A program made the translations under genes and the position numbers. A stretch of DNA of 64,000 nt from Kozakia baliensis (GTDB taxonomy: Bacteria; Pseudomonadota; Alphaproteobacteria; Acetobacterales; Acetobacteraceae), in contig NZ_CP014674.1 of NCBI RefSeq assembly GCF_001787335.1, positions 1,196,501 to 1,260,500 on the forward strand, given 5' to 3'. The notes under the pieces were generated by a model that was not told where the DNA came from, did no database searches, and saw nothing but the letters and a program-made list of their open reading frames with translations. Of the stretch, positions 24,104 through 33,314 are shown piece after piece. The first letter of the stretch is position 1, and each line of letters opens with the position of its first letter.

Positions 24104-24747
24104 CCCAAGGTCCGATCCGGCTGCCGCGTTGCCCTATCACGCGCCTGAAACTGCTCGATATTACGCCGGATCAGAAAGGAGCGCCCTATGCGGGCGCTCC
24201 CGTCACGCTGCTGCAGAGGGACGGCTTTGTCGAAGGGCGCAGCCTTCTCTGGCTGGGCGACCCCCGGCGCTCCTCGGGTCGCCTGGAGGAAAGTCTCGAC
24301 GAGCACGGGCAGCCTGCCCTGAGCATCAGTGATCCCCTGTTCCGGGCCCTGATGCCAGTGGATGCCCCGCGGCCTTTTGTTCTGGCGGGATTTCACATGT
24401 CCTTTCTGCGCCACGTGCTGGGTGGGCCGCAGGATCGGCCGCCCCATGATCTCTGCCTGTACCGGCTTGCGCGACAGCGGGCGTCCTGGTTGCGACCGTG
24501 TGGTTTGCAAGAAACCGCTATCGAACTGCGGACAGACCTGATAGCGGAACTGACACTGGACGGGCCTTTTCTGCGCCTGCACTGCGCAGCCGCGCTGCTT
24601 GAGACACTGCTGGAATGGGAGCCGCTCAACCGGCTGCTCGTATTGTCAGGAAATGTTGTTTCTCCACCGTCTGGCGAGGAGGAACCTTTCGGTCAGGCCG
24701 CAGAGTGGAGCTGTCTGCCGCAAGGTCCTGCCATGCTGGAAGACTGA
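24100..24747 (+). CDS. Cassette gene 4, 215-residue unknown protein
   Basis: Starts TQGPIRLPRCPITRLKLLDI. Notable segments are APVTLLQRDGFVEGRSLLWL, FVLAGFHMSFLRHVLGG and a helical DLIAELTLDGPFLRLHCAAA. There are no obvious membrane spans or catalytic motifs. It is translationally coupled to gene 3, so the two probably work together. The helical segment resembles the C-terminal helix of gene 2, suggesting duplicated building blocks. Confidence 0.7.
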   Translation: MTQGPIRLPRCPITRLKLLDITPDQKGAPYAGAPVTLLQRDGFVEGRSLLWLGDPRRSSGRLEESLDEHGQPALSISDPLFRALMPVDAPRPFVLAGFHMSFLRHVLGGPQDRPPHDLCLYRLARQRASWLRPCGLQETAIELRTDLIAELTLDGPFLRLHCAAALLETLLEWEPLNRLLVLSGNVVSPPSGEEEPFGQAAEWSCLPQGPAMLED

Positions 24748-25171
24748 GTGACCAGCGGATGCGTCGACCGTGGCGGAGGGCTTCCAGATGCCCTCGGACC
24801 GGTCGATGTCTCCAGGTCCTTTCCGTGCCACGATGGACCTAATGTCTTGAGTGAGGGCGGGAGCGGAATATCCGCTCAGGGCGTTGCAATCAGATAGGCT
24901 GCTTCCGCCTCATGTCGGTCATTCGATTGGCATGATCATCCTCCGCATACCGGAAATGATCAGCGTAGCTCCTCATCGCCTCATTGGGTTGATAGCGGCC
25001 CCTCGACTTGGAGGACTGCCGCCAAACCAACCAACGGGATCTATGTAAGTACTTGATCCAAGGTTCAGGGAGCGTATATATTTTCGATTTTAACCAGCTT
25101 GCAGGCTGTAGTTTTAGAGCAACGCGTTAGGTCACTGGTCCTCTCTTGAGGGATGTTATCTTTGATGGACG
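24748..25171. other. Gap between the four-gene cassette and the protease gene
   Basis: About 420 bp in which I recognise no gene, repeat or strong hairpin. GC content falls towards 25171, where the protease promoter must lie. Confidence 0.3.
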
Positions 25172-25180
25172 GTGTTACGA

Positions 25181-26170
25181 ATGCCACGCTTTAGCCCTCG
25201 GATGCAATCGACAGTCGTGTTCCTCTTCGGGGATAATCCTCAAATAGACGGTGCGCGCGAGGTTTTGGGTAGCGGCGTTCTCATTGGGACCAACCATCCC
25301 TGCTTTGATCCGCAACAGCAGTTCACCCGTGACACCTACGTTGTCACAGCTGCCCATGTTGTTAAGAGCGGCGGCTCTATAATTCGCCTAAATACTAAAG
25401 ATGGTGGAAGTCGCTACATCGAATTGGACCCGGCTGAGTGGGTCATTAGTGAAGTGGATGATGTCGCTGTTGTCGATATAACTGAGATGCTCAACGATGA
25501 TGACGAGATCGTTGTCATACATGACAGCTGGCTTGCTGATAAACAGATTATCGACCATTACCAAATCGGCATGGGTGAGGATGGACTTGCACTCGGCTTG
25601 TTCTCCAATCTCCCCGGGACGAGACGCAATGTCATCACGGGACGCTTCGGCAATGTGAGTCTGATGGCCGATACCGAGGCGCAAATTGAGTATGCTGGAA
25701 GACTACGACCAGCGCACCTGTTCGATATGAAGTCCCGGCCCGGTCTCTCAGGGTCCCCAATTTTCGTTTACAGGACGCCATCCAGCGACTTACGGCTGGT
25801 CGATCAAGGGCCACGTCATCCCACCGATGACAATGAGTATCTGCGAACTCAGACCTATTGGCGGCATCGGGAAAACACATTTGTCAAATTGCTTGGCATT
25901 CACTCGGCTCAATACACAGACTCTGTTCAGGTAATGCGTGACCGCGAACTGGTACATGAGGTGAACGGGCCTATTCGAGACGGAGACTGCCTCCGTATCC
26001 CGAACAGCATGTCGGTCGTAGTTCCGGCAGATTCAGTGAAGGCGCTACTTAGTAATCGATCGCTCGCTGCTGTCAGAGAAAAGCGAGATGTAGATAACGA
26101 GTCCTATTCAGAGCACGTTCTAATGGAGCGCACTATCTATTCTGGATGGCTCTTTAATCGAGGGTATTAG
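25181..26170 (+). CDS. Trypsin-like serine protease, cytoplasmic type
   Basis: About 329 residues with a chymotrypsin-fold triad: H59 in YVVTAAHVV, D94 in SEVDDVAVVDI and S190 in RPGLSGSPIF. No signal peptide or membrane span precedes the domain, so it should act in the cytoplasm. ATG 25181 is used; a GTG three codons upstream is possible. Standalone cytoplasmic trypsin-like proteins are often effectors or partners in bacterial defence loci, and this one sits in a defence-rich island with no obvious chaperone or PDZ domain. Substrate unknown. Confidence 0.75.
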   Translation: MPRFSPRMQSTVVFLFGDNPQIDGAREVLGSGVLIGTNHPCFDPQQQFTRDTYVVTAAHVVKSGGSIIRLNTKDGGSRYIELDPAEWVISEVDDVAVVDITEMLNDDDEIVVIHDSWLADKQIIDHYQIGMGEDGLALGLFSNLPGTRRNVITGRFGNVSLMADTEAQIEYAGRLRPAHLFDMKSRPGLSGSPIFVYRTPSSDLRLVDQGPRHPTDDNEYLRTQTYWRHRENTFVKLLGIHSAQYTDSVQVMRDRELVHEVNGPIRDGDCLRIPNSMSVVVPADSVKALLSNRSLAAVREKRDVDNESYSEHVLMERTIYSGWLFNRGY

Positions 26171-26339
26171 GTGCTTCTAAGCGCTCTGGAATGACACCGC
26201 AACCATCCGAATCTGCTGCGCCATCTGCATGGCCGCAACAGAACGAACAGTTGTCATGCAAGCCGACGGCACGAGTGCCAGCTTGTCTGATCTCTTTGCA
26301 TAAGATCCGACATTCCACTTCCTCCGCAAAACTGGCTGT

Positions 26340-27130
26340 CGGCTCAACGGAAATGGAGTGGATAGGCGACAGTCGCCTCATATCGGGGATTCACGCGGTT
26401 GGGACAGTTTTCCGAAAGCCGACCTTCATCAGGCACACGTGAATCGCCCGAGTTTAGGATAAAGCCGTCAATCCCGATCACAGCCTTGCGTGTCCAATTT
26501 CAGAGGCATCGGACATCCGCATGTGTGCGGCTGCGCCCCGTGGATATAATCCTGGCAGGGCATTATAACATCGCTTCGTTCGCGGGAGCCGTTTGGATGT
26601 TTTCGACCGAGTTTTCGTAGCGCTGACGGAGCAGGCGGGTCGTTCAAAGCGCCTGATGATCGGCGACACATCTTAAGGCCACCGCACAGCAGCCTCCCTG
26701 CTCATAAAAAGAAGTGCTTCCCTACCATATCGAACACACGAAAGCGGGCTGAATACAAAGCTTTATGTCGTCTGCGACGGTCATGGCCGCCCTATCTGTC
26801 TTCACCTGAGTGCAGGTCTGTGGCTTCAAAGGAGCGGATATTCTGGTGGAGGAGCTTGCCAATGAAACGGAAGAAATCATCGGCTACTGGTGTTTCGACA
26901 GCGACATGATCGGGCAGTCTTTCACAGATGGGAATATCACCACCTACTATCTCGCCAAAGAAGATCCGAAAATCAAAGCCAGCTTACGACTGATACCTTT
27001 GTAAAAAAGTGCTATCTGACCGAAATTATGTTCGCAAAACTCCAAGACTGCCAACGCATTCCGCCAGATATTCTCATACATTCATGTCCGCAATCCTGAT
27101 CGCAGCAGGCTTTATCTTCTACCTCAAGGA
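26340..27130 (+). pseudogene. Degenerate IS5-family transposase
   Basis: Pieces in shifting frames match an IS5-type transposase in order: EWIGDSRLISGIHAVG, AHRTAASLL near a stop codon, GLNTKLYVVCDGHGRPICLH, FKGADILVEELANETEEIIG, and the closing SAILIAAGFIFYLKERILS. Several stops and frameshifts interrupt it. It is an old dead insertion between the protease and the GNAT-methyltransferase gene. Confidence 0.65.
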
Positions 27131-27143
27131 ACGCATCCTGAGC

Positions 27144-28688
27144 TTAGACTAATTCTTTCTTAGCCAGGACGAGTATTTCTTTTGTCGCTTCTTCAACGCT
27201 ATCGTTAATCATTTGAAAGGCGCCAGCACGGATATAGCCGATGGCTAGCACGGTCAGACCAGCAGATTTGCACATTTTACGTAAATCGTTAAAAGTATAG
27301 CGGCGGTCGCGCACAATCTCCTCCATCCTGAAATTTTTCTCATTGTCAAAAATTTCACGGCGGTAAACCACCTTGTTTCGTGTATCGAGCAAAATGTAAT
27401 CTGGATTAAATATCTCTCCGCTTTCTTGCATGATATTACTCGCCTTAATACTGTTGAGTTTTTCTCTTACATTGCCGTTTCCAACTTTATTTGTTGCCCG
27501 ATTTTCTATGTAATCATAGCTCATAACCGAAAAGGCCAAAGGAGCGCCGGGCTTGAGCTGCTGTGTCAAATTATTGAGGATACGTTGATTAGATGCATCG
27601 TCGGAAAACGATCCAATAACATCGTAAAGGCAAATTCCTGCATCAAATTTTCGTTCGAGTTTTACGTCTCGGCAGTCGCCTTGAAGAAATTCCGTGTTGC
27701 CGGTTGCTTCTGATTTGGCTCGTCTGATCGCCGACGGAGAAAAATCAATCCCCGTTATTTGATAACCTAGCGCAGCTAGGGCATTGGCATGGCGACCCGA
27801 GCCGCAACCAAAATCGACAATAGAGCAGCCAGCAGGCAATGGCATCGCCTCAGCAAGAAAAGTCACCTCTGTTTTTGCTTTTTCTGGGCTTGCCCACGGA
27901 TGATTCTGCTGGGGATTTTGCTCCGACATACGATCGTACGCTTGCTGCACGATGTTACTTGCCATCTTTGTGAAGGCCTCGAATTCTTTGTCTGTCCACT
28001 CTATTTGTGACTGATTATTGAAAGTAATTGCGAGCCATTCTTCACCCTTGGAGATGTTTCCCATTGTCCATATATTATTCTTCGCGGCTATTTCCTTTTT
28101 CGATTCTACTTGGCTGAGATCTTGGTCAAATTTTGTGTCGACGGTGCTTCTGAATTGATCCAAGTGTCTCTCCATGCCATCCAAGTATGGAATTTTACTG
28201 ACGATAGCGTTTATCGCAGTGGGATGCTTGAGCATGTGAGTCGGGGAGCAACGCCGCCGGGTCGCCTTTTCAAGCGCGCGGATTGCAAACGGATTAGCCG
28301 ACGCTATACCCCAAGCGAAATCTTGTGAATCGCCCCAAATCGACTTCAGAATCTGTGAGCCAACAAGCTGATTCTGATAATTTTTATGTACTACAAATTG
28401 GGTTACCCAGCTGACTCCGCCGGCAGAAAGGTTGATCCGCACTGCGATCGCATAACCGATCAGCTCATCCGATACCCTTGCGGTCGCGAGCCAGCCGTCG
28501 CCACCAGCGAAATAGCTGTTGATCTTCTCAGGACTGAGTTTGATCGGCTGATTGCGCAAATGCGCCGGCTCTGCTGTTGCGGACCAATAGCCGTATTGAT
28601 CAGAGAAAAGCTGACTGCATTCCTGCAATTGGGCTGGCGTAACATCAACGTGCTGGATACGTTGAAACTCGATCTCTCTGTCCGCCAC
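27144..28688 (-). CDS. GNAT acetyltransferase-SAM methyltransferase fusion
   Basis: A 514-residue two-domain protein. Residues 1-190 are GNAT-like, with the beta4-alpha3 acetyl-CoA segment TQFVVHKNYQNQLVGSQILK. Residues about 285-420 are a class I methyltransferase with SAM motif SIVDFGCGSGRHANAL (around D292), GIDFSPSAI and a motif IV-like ICLYDVIGS. The GTG start follows AAGGAT. Low GC compared with neighbours suggests separate acquisition. It could modify a small molecule or a tRNA; the substrate cannot be inferred. It stands alone between two mobile-element remnants. Confidence 0.8.
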   Translation of the reverse strand: MADREIEFQRIQHVDVTPAQLQECSQLFSDQYGYWSATAEPAHLRNQPIKLSPEKINSYFAGGDGWLATARVSDELIGYAIAVRINLSAGGVSWVTQFVVHKNYQNQLVGSQILKSIWGDSQDFAWGIASANPFAIRALEKATRRRCSPTHMLKHPTAINAIVSKIPYLDGMERHLDQFRSTVDTKFDQDLSQVESKKEIAAKNNIWTMGNISKGEEWLAITFNNQSQIEWTDKEFEAFTKMASNIVQQAYDRMSEQNPQQNHPWASPEKAKTEVTFLAEAMPLPAGCSIVDFGCGSGRHANALAALGYQITGIDFSPSAIRRAKSEATGNTEFLQGDCRDVKLERKFDAGICLYDVIGSFSDDASNQRILNNLTQQLKPGAPLAFSVMSYDYIENRATNKVGNGNVREKLNSIKASNIMQESGEIFNPDYILLDTRNKVVYRREIFDNEKNFRMEEIVRDRRYTFNDLRKMCKSAGLTVLAIGYIRAGAFQMINDSVEEATKEILVLAKKELV

Positions 28689-28773
28689 TCACCGTAATCC
28701 TTCTCGCCAAACGCTAGAGTCATATACTTAGTCGCCGCCTCGGCACAGTCCTATTCCGTTGTTAAAGGACTAG

Positions 28774-29620
28774 GTTCTGTTGACAAAAGACGGTAGTCAC
28801 AGTTTTACGGCTGCGAGGTTAAGAAAGGCGAGAAACGATTTTCTTGTCTTGTCATAGCGTGTGGCGATACGTCGGAACTGCTTCAGCTTGTTGAACATCC
28901 GCTCGATACGATTGCGATCTCGGTAACTTCGGAAATCGCAGGGAATATCCTCTGTGCGGTTTGAACGCGGCGGGATTACGGGAAGAATGCCTCGAAAAAG
29001 CAGGTTCTCCCGTATCCTGTCACTATCATATCCCTTGTCGGCCAGAAATCGGCGCGGTGTCGCGACCGACAGGTCCATCAGGGCATCAGCGCCGGAATAA
29101 TCAGAAACTTCACCACCCGTCAGGTTGAAGCCAAGAGGGCGTCCCTGACCGTCAGCACGGGCGTGGATCTTGCTCGTAAAGCCGCCGCGGCTTCGACCAA
29201 AGCCTTCCTTATGAGTCCCCCTTTTGCACCAGCCGCCTGGCTGTGACCCCGAACGACCGTGCTGTCGATCATGTGCTGCCAGTCATCGGTCAGACCAAGT
29301 TCGACCAGCGTTTCCAGCAGAGCGTCCCAGACACCCTGCTCTGCCCATCGACGGAACCGCACATAGACCGAATTCCATTTTCCATAACGTTCATGCATGT
29401 CCCGCCACGGACAACCAACTCGCAGGACATAAAGCATTCCGTTGAGAAACAGACGGTTATCCTGCGCAGGTCGCGACCAACGGCCACGTTCAGGCGGCAG
29501 TAGGCCGCCAATGATCGCCCATTCCTCGTCTGTCAGGTCGCCACGCATCCACAGGTCTCCGTAAAGACCAGCGTTGAATCACGTCCAAGCCAGTCTGAGA
29601 AGACCTTTTGTCAACAGAAC
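28774..29620 (-). mobile_element. IS5-family element A with CTAG target duplication
   Basis: Perfect 16-bp inverted repeats (GTTCTGTTGACAAAAG at 28774-28789 and its complement at 29605-29620). CTAG is repeated directly outside at 28770-28773 and 29621-29624. It inserted at the boundary of element B, using the TA duplication of B. Confidence 0.9.
28797..29548 (-). CDS. IS5-family transposase A, two overlapping frames
   Basis: The first frame (29548 to 29120) starts MRGDLTDEEWAIIGGLLPPE and holds the first catalytic aspartate region (HMIDSTVVRGHSQAAGAKGG). The second frame continues with GFGRSRGGFTSKIHARADGQ, LADKGYDSDRIREN and the glutamate segment RIERMFNKLKQFRRIATRYD, ending at 28797. Fusion by a frameshift within the Lys/Arg-rich overlap is usual for this IS427-like group. 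Both frames look intact. Confidence 0.85.
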
Positions 29621-29623
29621 CTA

Positions 29624-30466
29624 GGGCCTGTTAGGCCTTGATATAGTTTGCTGTAGCAGCGACGAGGATGACAGAGAGGAAGGATGCCGCGGTTTTCTCA
29701 TATCGGGTCGCGACAGCCCGCCATTCCTTGAGCCTTGCCCACAGGTTTTCGACCAAGTACCGGTGTCTGTAAGCCCATTTGGGACAGGCGACTTCTGGAT
29801 CATTTTTCCTTGACGGAATGACAGGGCGGGATCCCCGGTCCCAGAGATATTCACGGAATTTATGCGAGGCATATCCGCGATCACAGACGACATAGGTCGG
29901 TGGGTGTGGCAGGTCGTCGAGCAGGGCATAAGCGGATGGCAGTTCATGTGCCTGTCCGGGCGACAGTGTGAAGGACAATGCCCGGCCATGTCCATCCGCA
30001 GCTACGCAGACCTTGGTGCCAAAGCCTCCACGTGAGCGGCCAAGCGCCTCACGACCTCTGCGGCGTTCACTGTATCCCCTTTTTTGGCGGCCCCTGCCGC
30101 CTTGTGATGAGCACGGATCGTCGTGCCATCAAGAAAGACCATGCCCAATTCCGGGTCCGCGCCTCTGACCTTTTCAAAGAGGCGCTGCCACACTCCAAGC
30201 TTCGACCAGCGAATGAACAACTGTGCGGCAATCCAACTGGGACCAAACTCAGATGGTAGGGCGCGCCACTTCGCGCCGTTCTGATGGCGCCAGAAAATCG
30301 CGGAGATCGTCCGTCGAAGGTTTTTCGGCGAGGTTTTCCCCTGCGGACGCACTTCCTCGATTAAAGGCTCCCATACGGACCATGCGGTATCGGAAAAGAC
30401 AGACTGCATCATGCTCATCATAAACAGCTATGCAGTCCGCTCTGTCATTCAAGACCTAACAGGCTC
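29624..30466 (-). mobile_element. IS5-family element B
   Basis: Imperfect 18-bp terminal repeats: GGGCCTGTTAGGCCTTGA at 29624 and the complement of GAGCCTGTTAGGTCTTGA ending at 30466. TA is duplicated outside (29622-29623 and 30467-30468). It is older than element A, which inserted at its left edge. Confidence 0.8.
29631..30421 (-). CDS. IS5-family transposase B, two frames
   Basis: The upstream frame (30421 to 30002) begins MMSMMQSVFSDTAWSVWEPL and includes FLDGTTIRAHHKAAGAAKKG, the first aspartate region. The downstream frame (to 29631) carries RGYASHKFREYLWDRG and YLVENLWARLKEWRAVATRY with the glutamate. A frameshift joins them, as in element A. No internal stops beyond the frame change were seen. 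Confidence 0.85.
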
Positions 30467-31172
30467 TAATCTTCACCGGACGGCGCGAGGTGTCTGGTTT
30501 TCACTTACACACGCTGATAGCGGTCGGTCTTCTCTCCCCCCATAACTGTCGGAATAATGCGAGGCGGGTACAGTCATGCGAGATATCAATGATCTCGTGA
30601 TACGCGATATTCTGGTTGGGGAGGGTACGGGAGTAAGAAGCAGCGGCTACATGCTGTTTTTCCCCTGAATCGTGAGCCACGGATTTGCACTCAATGCTTT
30701 TGGTGTCTTCTGGATCGCGGGAAAGGCAATCCATAGTCTCTGACATAGTAACAGACTGGCCGTAGGGCAGGGGGCACCCAGTTCTTTCGGAGCAAGGGTG
30801 ATAAAGGATCAAACAAAAGTAGAGAAAAATATTTTATTTTTTCAGTTAGTTAAATGTGCTCACAACCGTTCAACGAAGCCGCTGACAAGCAGCAGTTTTC
30901 TTTGGTTGTGTGCCCCCGTAACCAAGCGTAAGTCCTTGATCGGACACGATAAACCCGCCCTAAACAGGCGGGTTTTTTGTTGCCTAAAATTCCCCGCAGG
31001 AAACACATAGGAAACAGACGAAAAGGTACCGGGGCGCATTTTTGTCCACTTTCACAAATGCGTGATTGAAGAGTGAGGCACCCTGTCGCCTGTTTTGGGG
31101 TATCATTCTAGGCTTGTCGAGTCAGGACAGTCTGCCCCTCTGCTGTCCGTATCAGGAGACGCAGGAGCAGCC
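30467..31172. other. Gap between IS5 element B and the 456-residue gene
   Basis: No gene is recognised. It contains the tract TCTCTCCCCCC then ATAACTG at about 30531-30547, which recurs near other cargo borders, and the terminator at 30951-30978. A minus-strand frame at 30501-30812 has no recognisable features. Confidence 0.35.
30951..30978 (+). terminator. Intrinsic terminator
   Basis: AAACCCGCC and GGCGGGTTT pair as a nine-base stem around CTAAACA, followed by a run of T. It isolates the downstream 456-residue gene from upstream transcription. Confidence 0.85.
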
Positions 31173-32543
31173 ATGGCCGCAGACGAACTCACGGGACTGA
31201 TCCGTTATCTCGGTCAGGAGGACTGGCAGGAGTGTTTTGGCGAAGTGCTCGGCGATCACATCGGTCCGGCGCTGGAAGCGGGCGACATCACGTTCGAGGA
31301 TCTGGCGGAGATGATCGGTCCCGACGTCGCCATGACGCTATGGGGCTGCGCCTTCGAGGATTTTCTCGGGCAGGACTGGGACGATAGCCGGAACTTCGTG
31401 GACGTTTACCTCAAGCGTCGGGGCTGGAAGGAAGGGCCGCGTAACAGCGCCTATATGCGTGCCCTCAAGGCTTCGGTCATGAGCCTGTATGAAGTCTCGG
31501 ACATCAAACCCGGCCAGAGCCTGATGGCGCGTGACCTGCTGCGGGGTGGTGATCCGGTTCTGGTGCATGAAGGCACGGCAACCCGGACACTGGAACAGTG
31601 GGACCGGATTGCAGCACGTCTCGTGCTGTCCGATGGAAAGACCATTCTGGCAGGCGGGCTGCTCGCCTATTCACGGGGTGCCTGCGAAGATCTGGCGACG
31701 CACCTTTACAAGGTGCTTCGGAAGCGCCGGGGCAAGGCCGAGTTTCCGAAAGTCGATACGCAGACCCTGCGTGAGCTTGCGCCGATGTTCACGCTGACCT
31801 GGCTGTTCCGGACACTGGAGGACATGGCCCGGCAGATGGAGGGGCCAGCTTTGTTCAATGGGGACGGAGAGGATCTGGTCTTCCATGAAGTGTGTTTTCC
31901 GCTGGCAAAGGGCGTGACGCAGAAGACAGTGGCGGACGTGCTTGACGGGATCATGGCCTTGCGACCGGAAAACCGGTCATTCTGGAACTGGCTGAAAGAG
32001 CCGATGAGCGATCCCGTGCGCAAGGCTGGACGAGATGAAAACGGGCGGTTCCTGCGCACGGAGATGGATGATGGTGCGATCGTGCTGGGCACGCTGGATC
32101 TGAAGGGGCGGCAGTTGCGGCTGCAGGTGAACTCGAAAGAGCGTGCCGAACGTGGTCGTGCCATGCTGCAGGTTGGTCTGGGAGATCTCGTGCACGCTCC
32201 GTTCACGCAGATCATGACGCCGGCGCAGGCGATGGAAGACCGGGGGACGCATGGACGGGAGGTCTCGCCAGAACTGCAGATCCCGCCCGAGGAGGAAGCC
32301 CGGATTATCGGGCAGATGCTGGAGCGGCACTATCGGCAGGTGCTTGATGAGCCAGTCCCGGCCCTGGGGGATTTGACGCCGCGCCAGGCCGTCCAGACAG
32401 CCTCAGGACGTAAAAAGGTGGCCATCTGGTTGAAGGATATCGAAAACACTACGGTCCGCGCCCAAGGGAGTGGCGGTGCCATGGCTGCCTACGATTTTGG
32501 GTGGATGTGGCACGAACTCGGAATCATCAGGCTTAGGAAATAG
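31173..32543 (+). CDS. Unknown 456-residue protein with a DUF2384-like C-terminus
   Basis: ATG 31173 follows CAGGAGCAG; the longer frame from 31095 lacks a site. The N-terminal half is acidic and helical (ADELTGLIRYLGQEDWQECF). The C-terminal segment HYRQVLDEPVPALGDLTPRQ, then AVQTASGRKKVAIWLKDIEN and YDFGWMWHELGI, resembles the Xre/MbcA/ParS toxin-binding (DUF2384) type region also seen at the end of some SEC-C-associated proteins. No catalytic motif is visible. It is a single-gene unit with a terminator upstream. Function unknown; a defence or toxin-control role is only inferred from context. Confidence 0.7.
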   Translation: MAADELTGLIRYLGQEDWQECFGEVLGDHIGPALEAGDITFEDLAEMIGPDVAMTLWGCAFEDFLGQDWDDSRNFVDVYLKRRGWKEGPRNSAYMRALKASVMSLYEVSDIKPGQSLMARDLLRGGDPVLVHEGTATRTLEQWDRIAARLVLSDGKTILAGGLLAYSRGACEDLATHLYKVLRKRRGKAEFPKVDTQTLRELAPMFTLTWLFRTLEDMARQMEGPALFNGDGEDLVFHEVCFPLAKGVTQKTVADVLDGIMALRPENRSFWNWLKEPMSDPVRKAGRDENGRFLRTEMDDGAIVLGTLDLKGRQLRLQVNSKERAERGRAMLQVGLGDLVHAPFTQIMTPAQAMEDRGTHGREVSPELQIPPEEEARIIGQMLERHYRQVLDEPVPALGDLTPRQAVQTASGRKKVAIWLKDIENTTVRAQGSGGAMAAYDFGWMWHELGIIRLRK

Positions 32544-32792
32544 TCCGCTCACGCCCTCATCTCAGGCATAGGACGGAACGATCTGCATTGCTGATAGCAG
32601 ACATCATTGGTATAAAGCCCATCAACTGGCTCGAACCTCAAATAGGCCTGCTAATCTTGGATTAAAGAGGGGAGTAAGAGGAAAGTGTTACGCATTCGGC
32701 CTAACATGGCGCTTCCATTCCCAATAGACCATTATTCTAAAAGCCGTTTATAAAATTCAGATACAGTCGGGCAGAGCGTTGACGGAATAAAG

Positions 32793-33314
32793 ATGATAAC
32801 TCAACAGCATACTCAGGAGAGTCTAAGTAGATCTTATATTCACGCAATAGCAGGTTCTGCTGGTGTAAATCTCCACGTTGGCCGGGAATTCGATTATGGA
32901 TTTGATGGAACCTTCCGTCCCGTAATAATTCGCGGCAAACGAAGGGTAGAGTCAGGCTTTCCAATAGATTTTCAGCTCAAATGCACGAAAAACTGGAGCC
33001 ATGAAGCGGATCAGGTGGCCTACAGCATAGAAACCAAGACTTATAACGATTTAGTTACCCGCGATCCTGAAGGAATTGGCGCTGTTCTGATTTTGCTCTG
33101 TGTTCCAGATAATCCGGCCGAATGGGTCGAAGTTTCTGAAGACTACATCAGGATGCGACGTTGCTGCTATTACAGTGTCCTGTCCGGAGATCCTGTCGCC
33201 AACGAAGGATCGACTAAAAAAATTCTGATCGCCCGTAAGAATGTCCTTACACCCGAGGCCCTAATTAGATTGTTGACTACCGAACGTGAGCGGAAACTGG
33301 GGGCAGCGTCATGA
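32793..33314 (+). CDS. DUF4365 nuclease-like protein
   Basis: A 173-residue DUF4365 protein: TQESLSRSYIHAIAGSAG, EFDYGFDGTF (D38), then SGFPIDFQLKCTKNW (Q61-x-K63), TYNDLV and VLILLCVPDNPAEWVE. The D...QxK layout is a PD-(D/E)XK nuclease variant. DUF4365 proteins are found in many defence islands, usually next to a partner. Here ATGA couples it to a 377-residue unknown. GGAATAAAG precedes the ATG. Confidence 0.85.
   Translation: MITQQHTQESLSRSYIHAIAGSAGVNLHVGREFDYGFDGTFRPVIIRGKRRVESGFPIDFQLKCTKNWSHEADQVAYSIETKTYNDLVTRDPEGIGAVLILLCVPDNPAEWVEVSEDYIRMRRCCYYSVLSGDPVANEGSTKKILIARKNVLTPEALIRLLTTERERKLGAAS

Noticed and set aside
26468-26671. Small minus-strand frames upstream of the GNAT gene
   Set aside because: They overlap the degenerate IS5 transposase and show no protein-like features of their own.
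30501-30812. 103-aa minus-strand frame
   Set aside because: No motif, no ribosome site, and it spans the C-tract border; not supportable as a gene.
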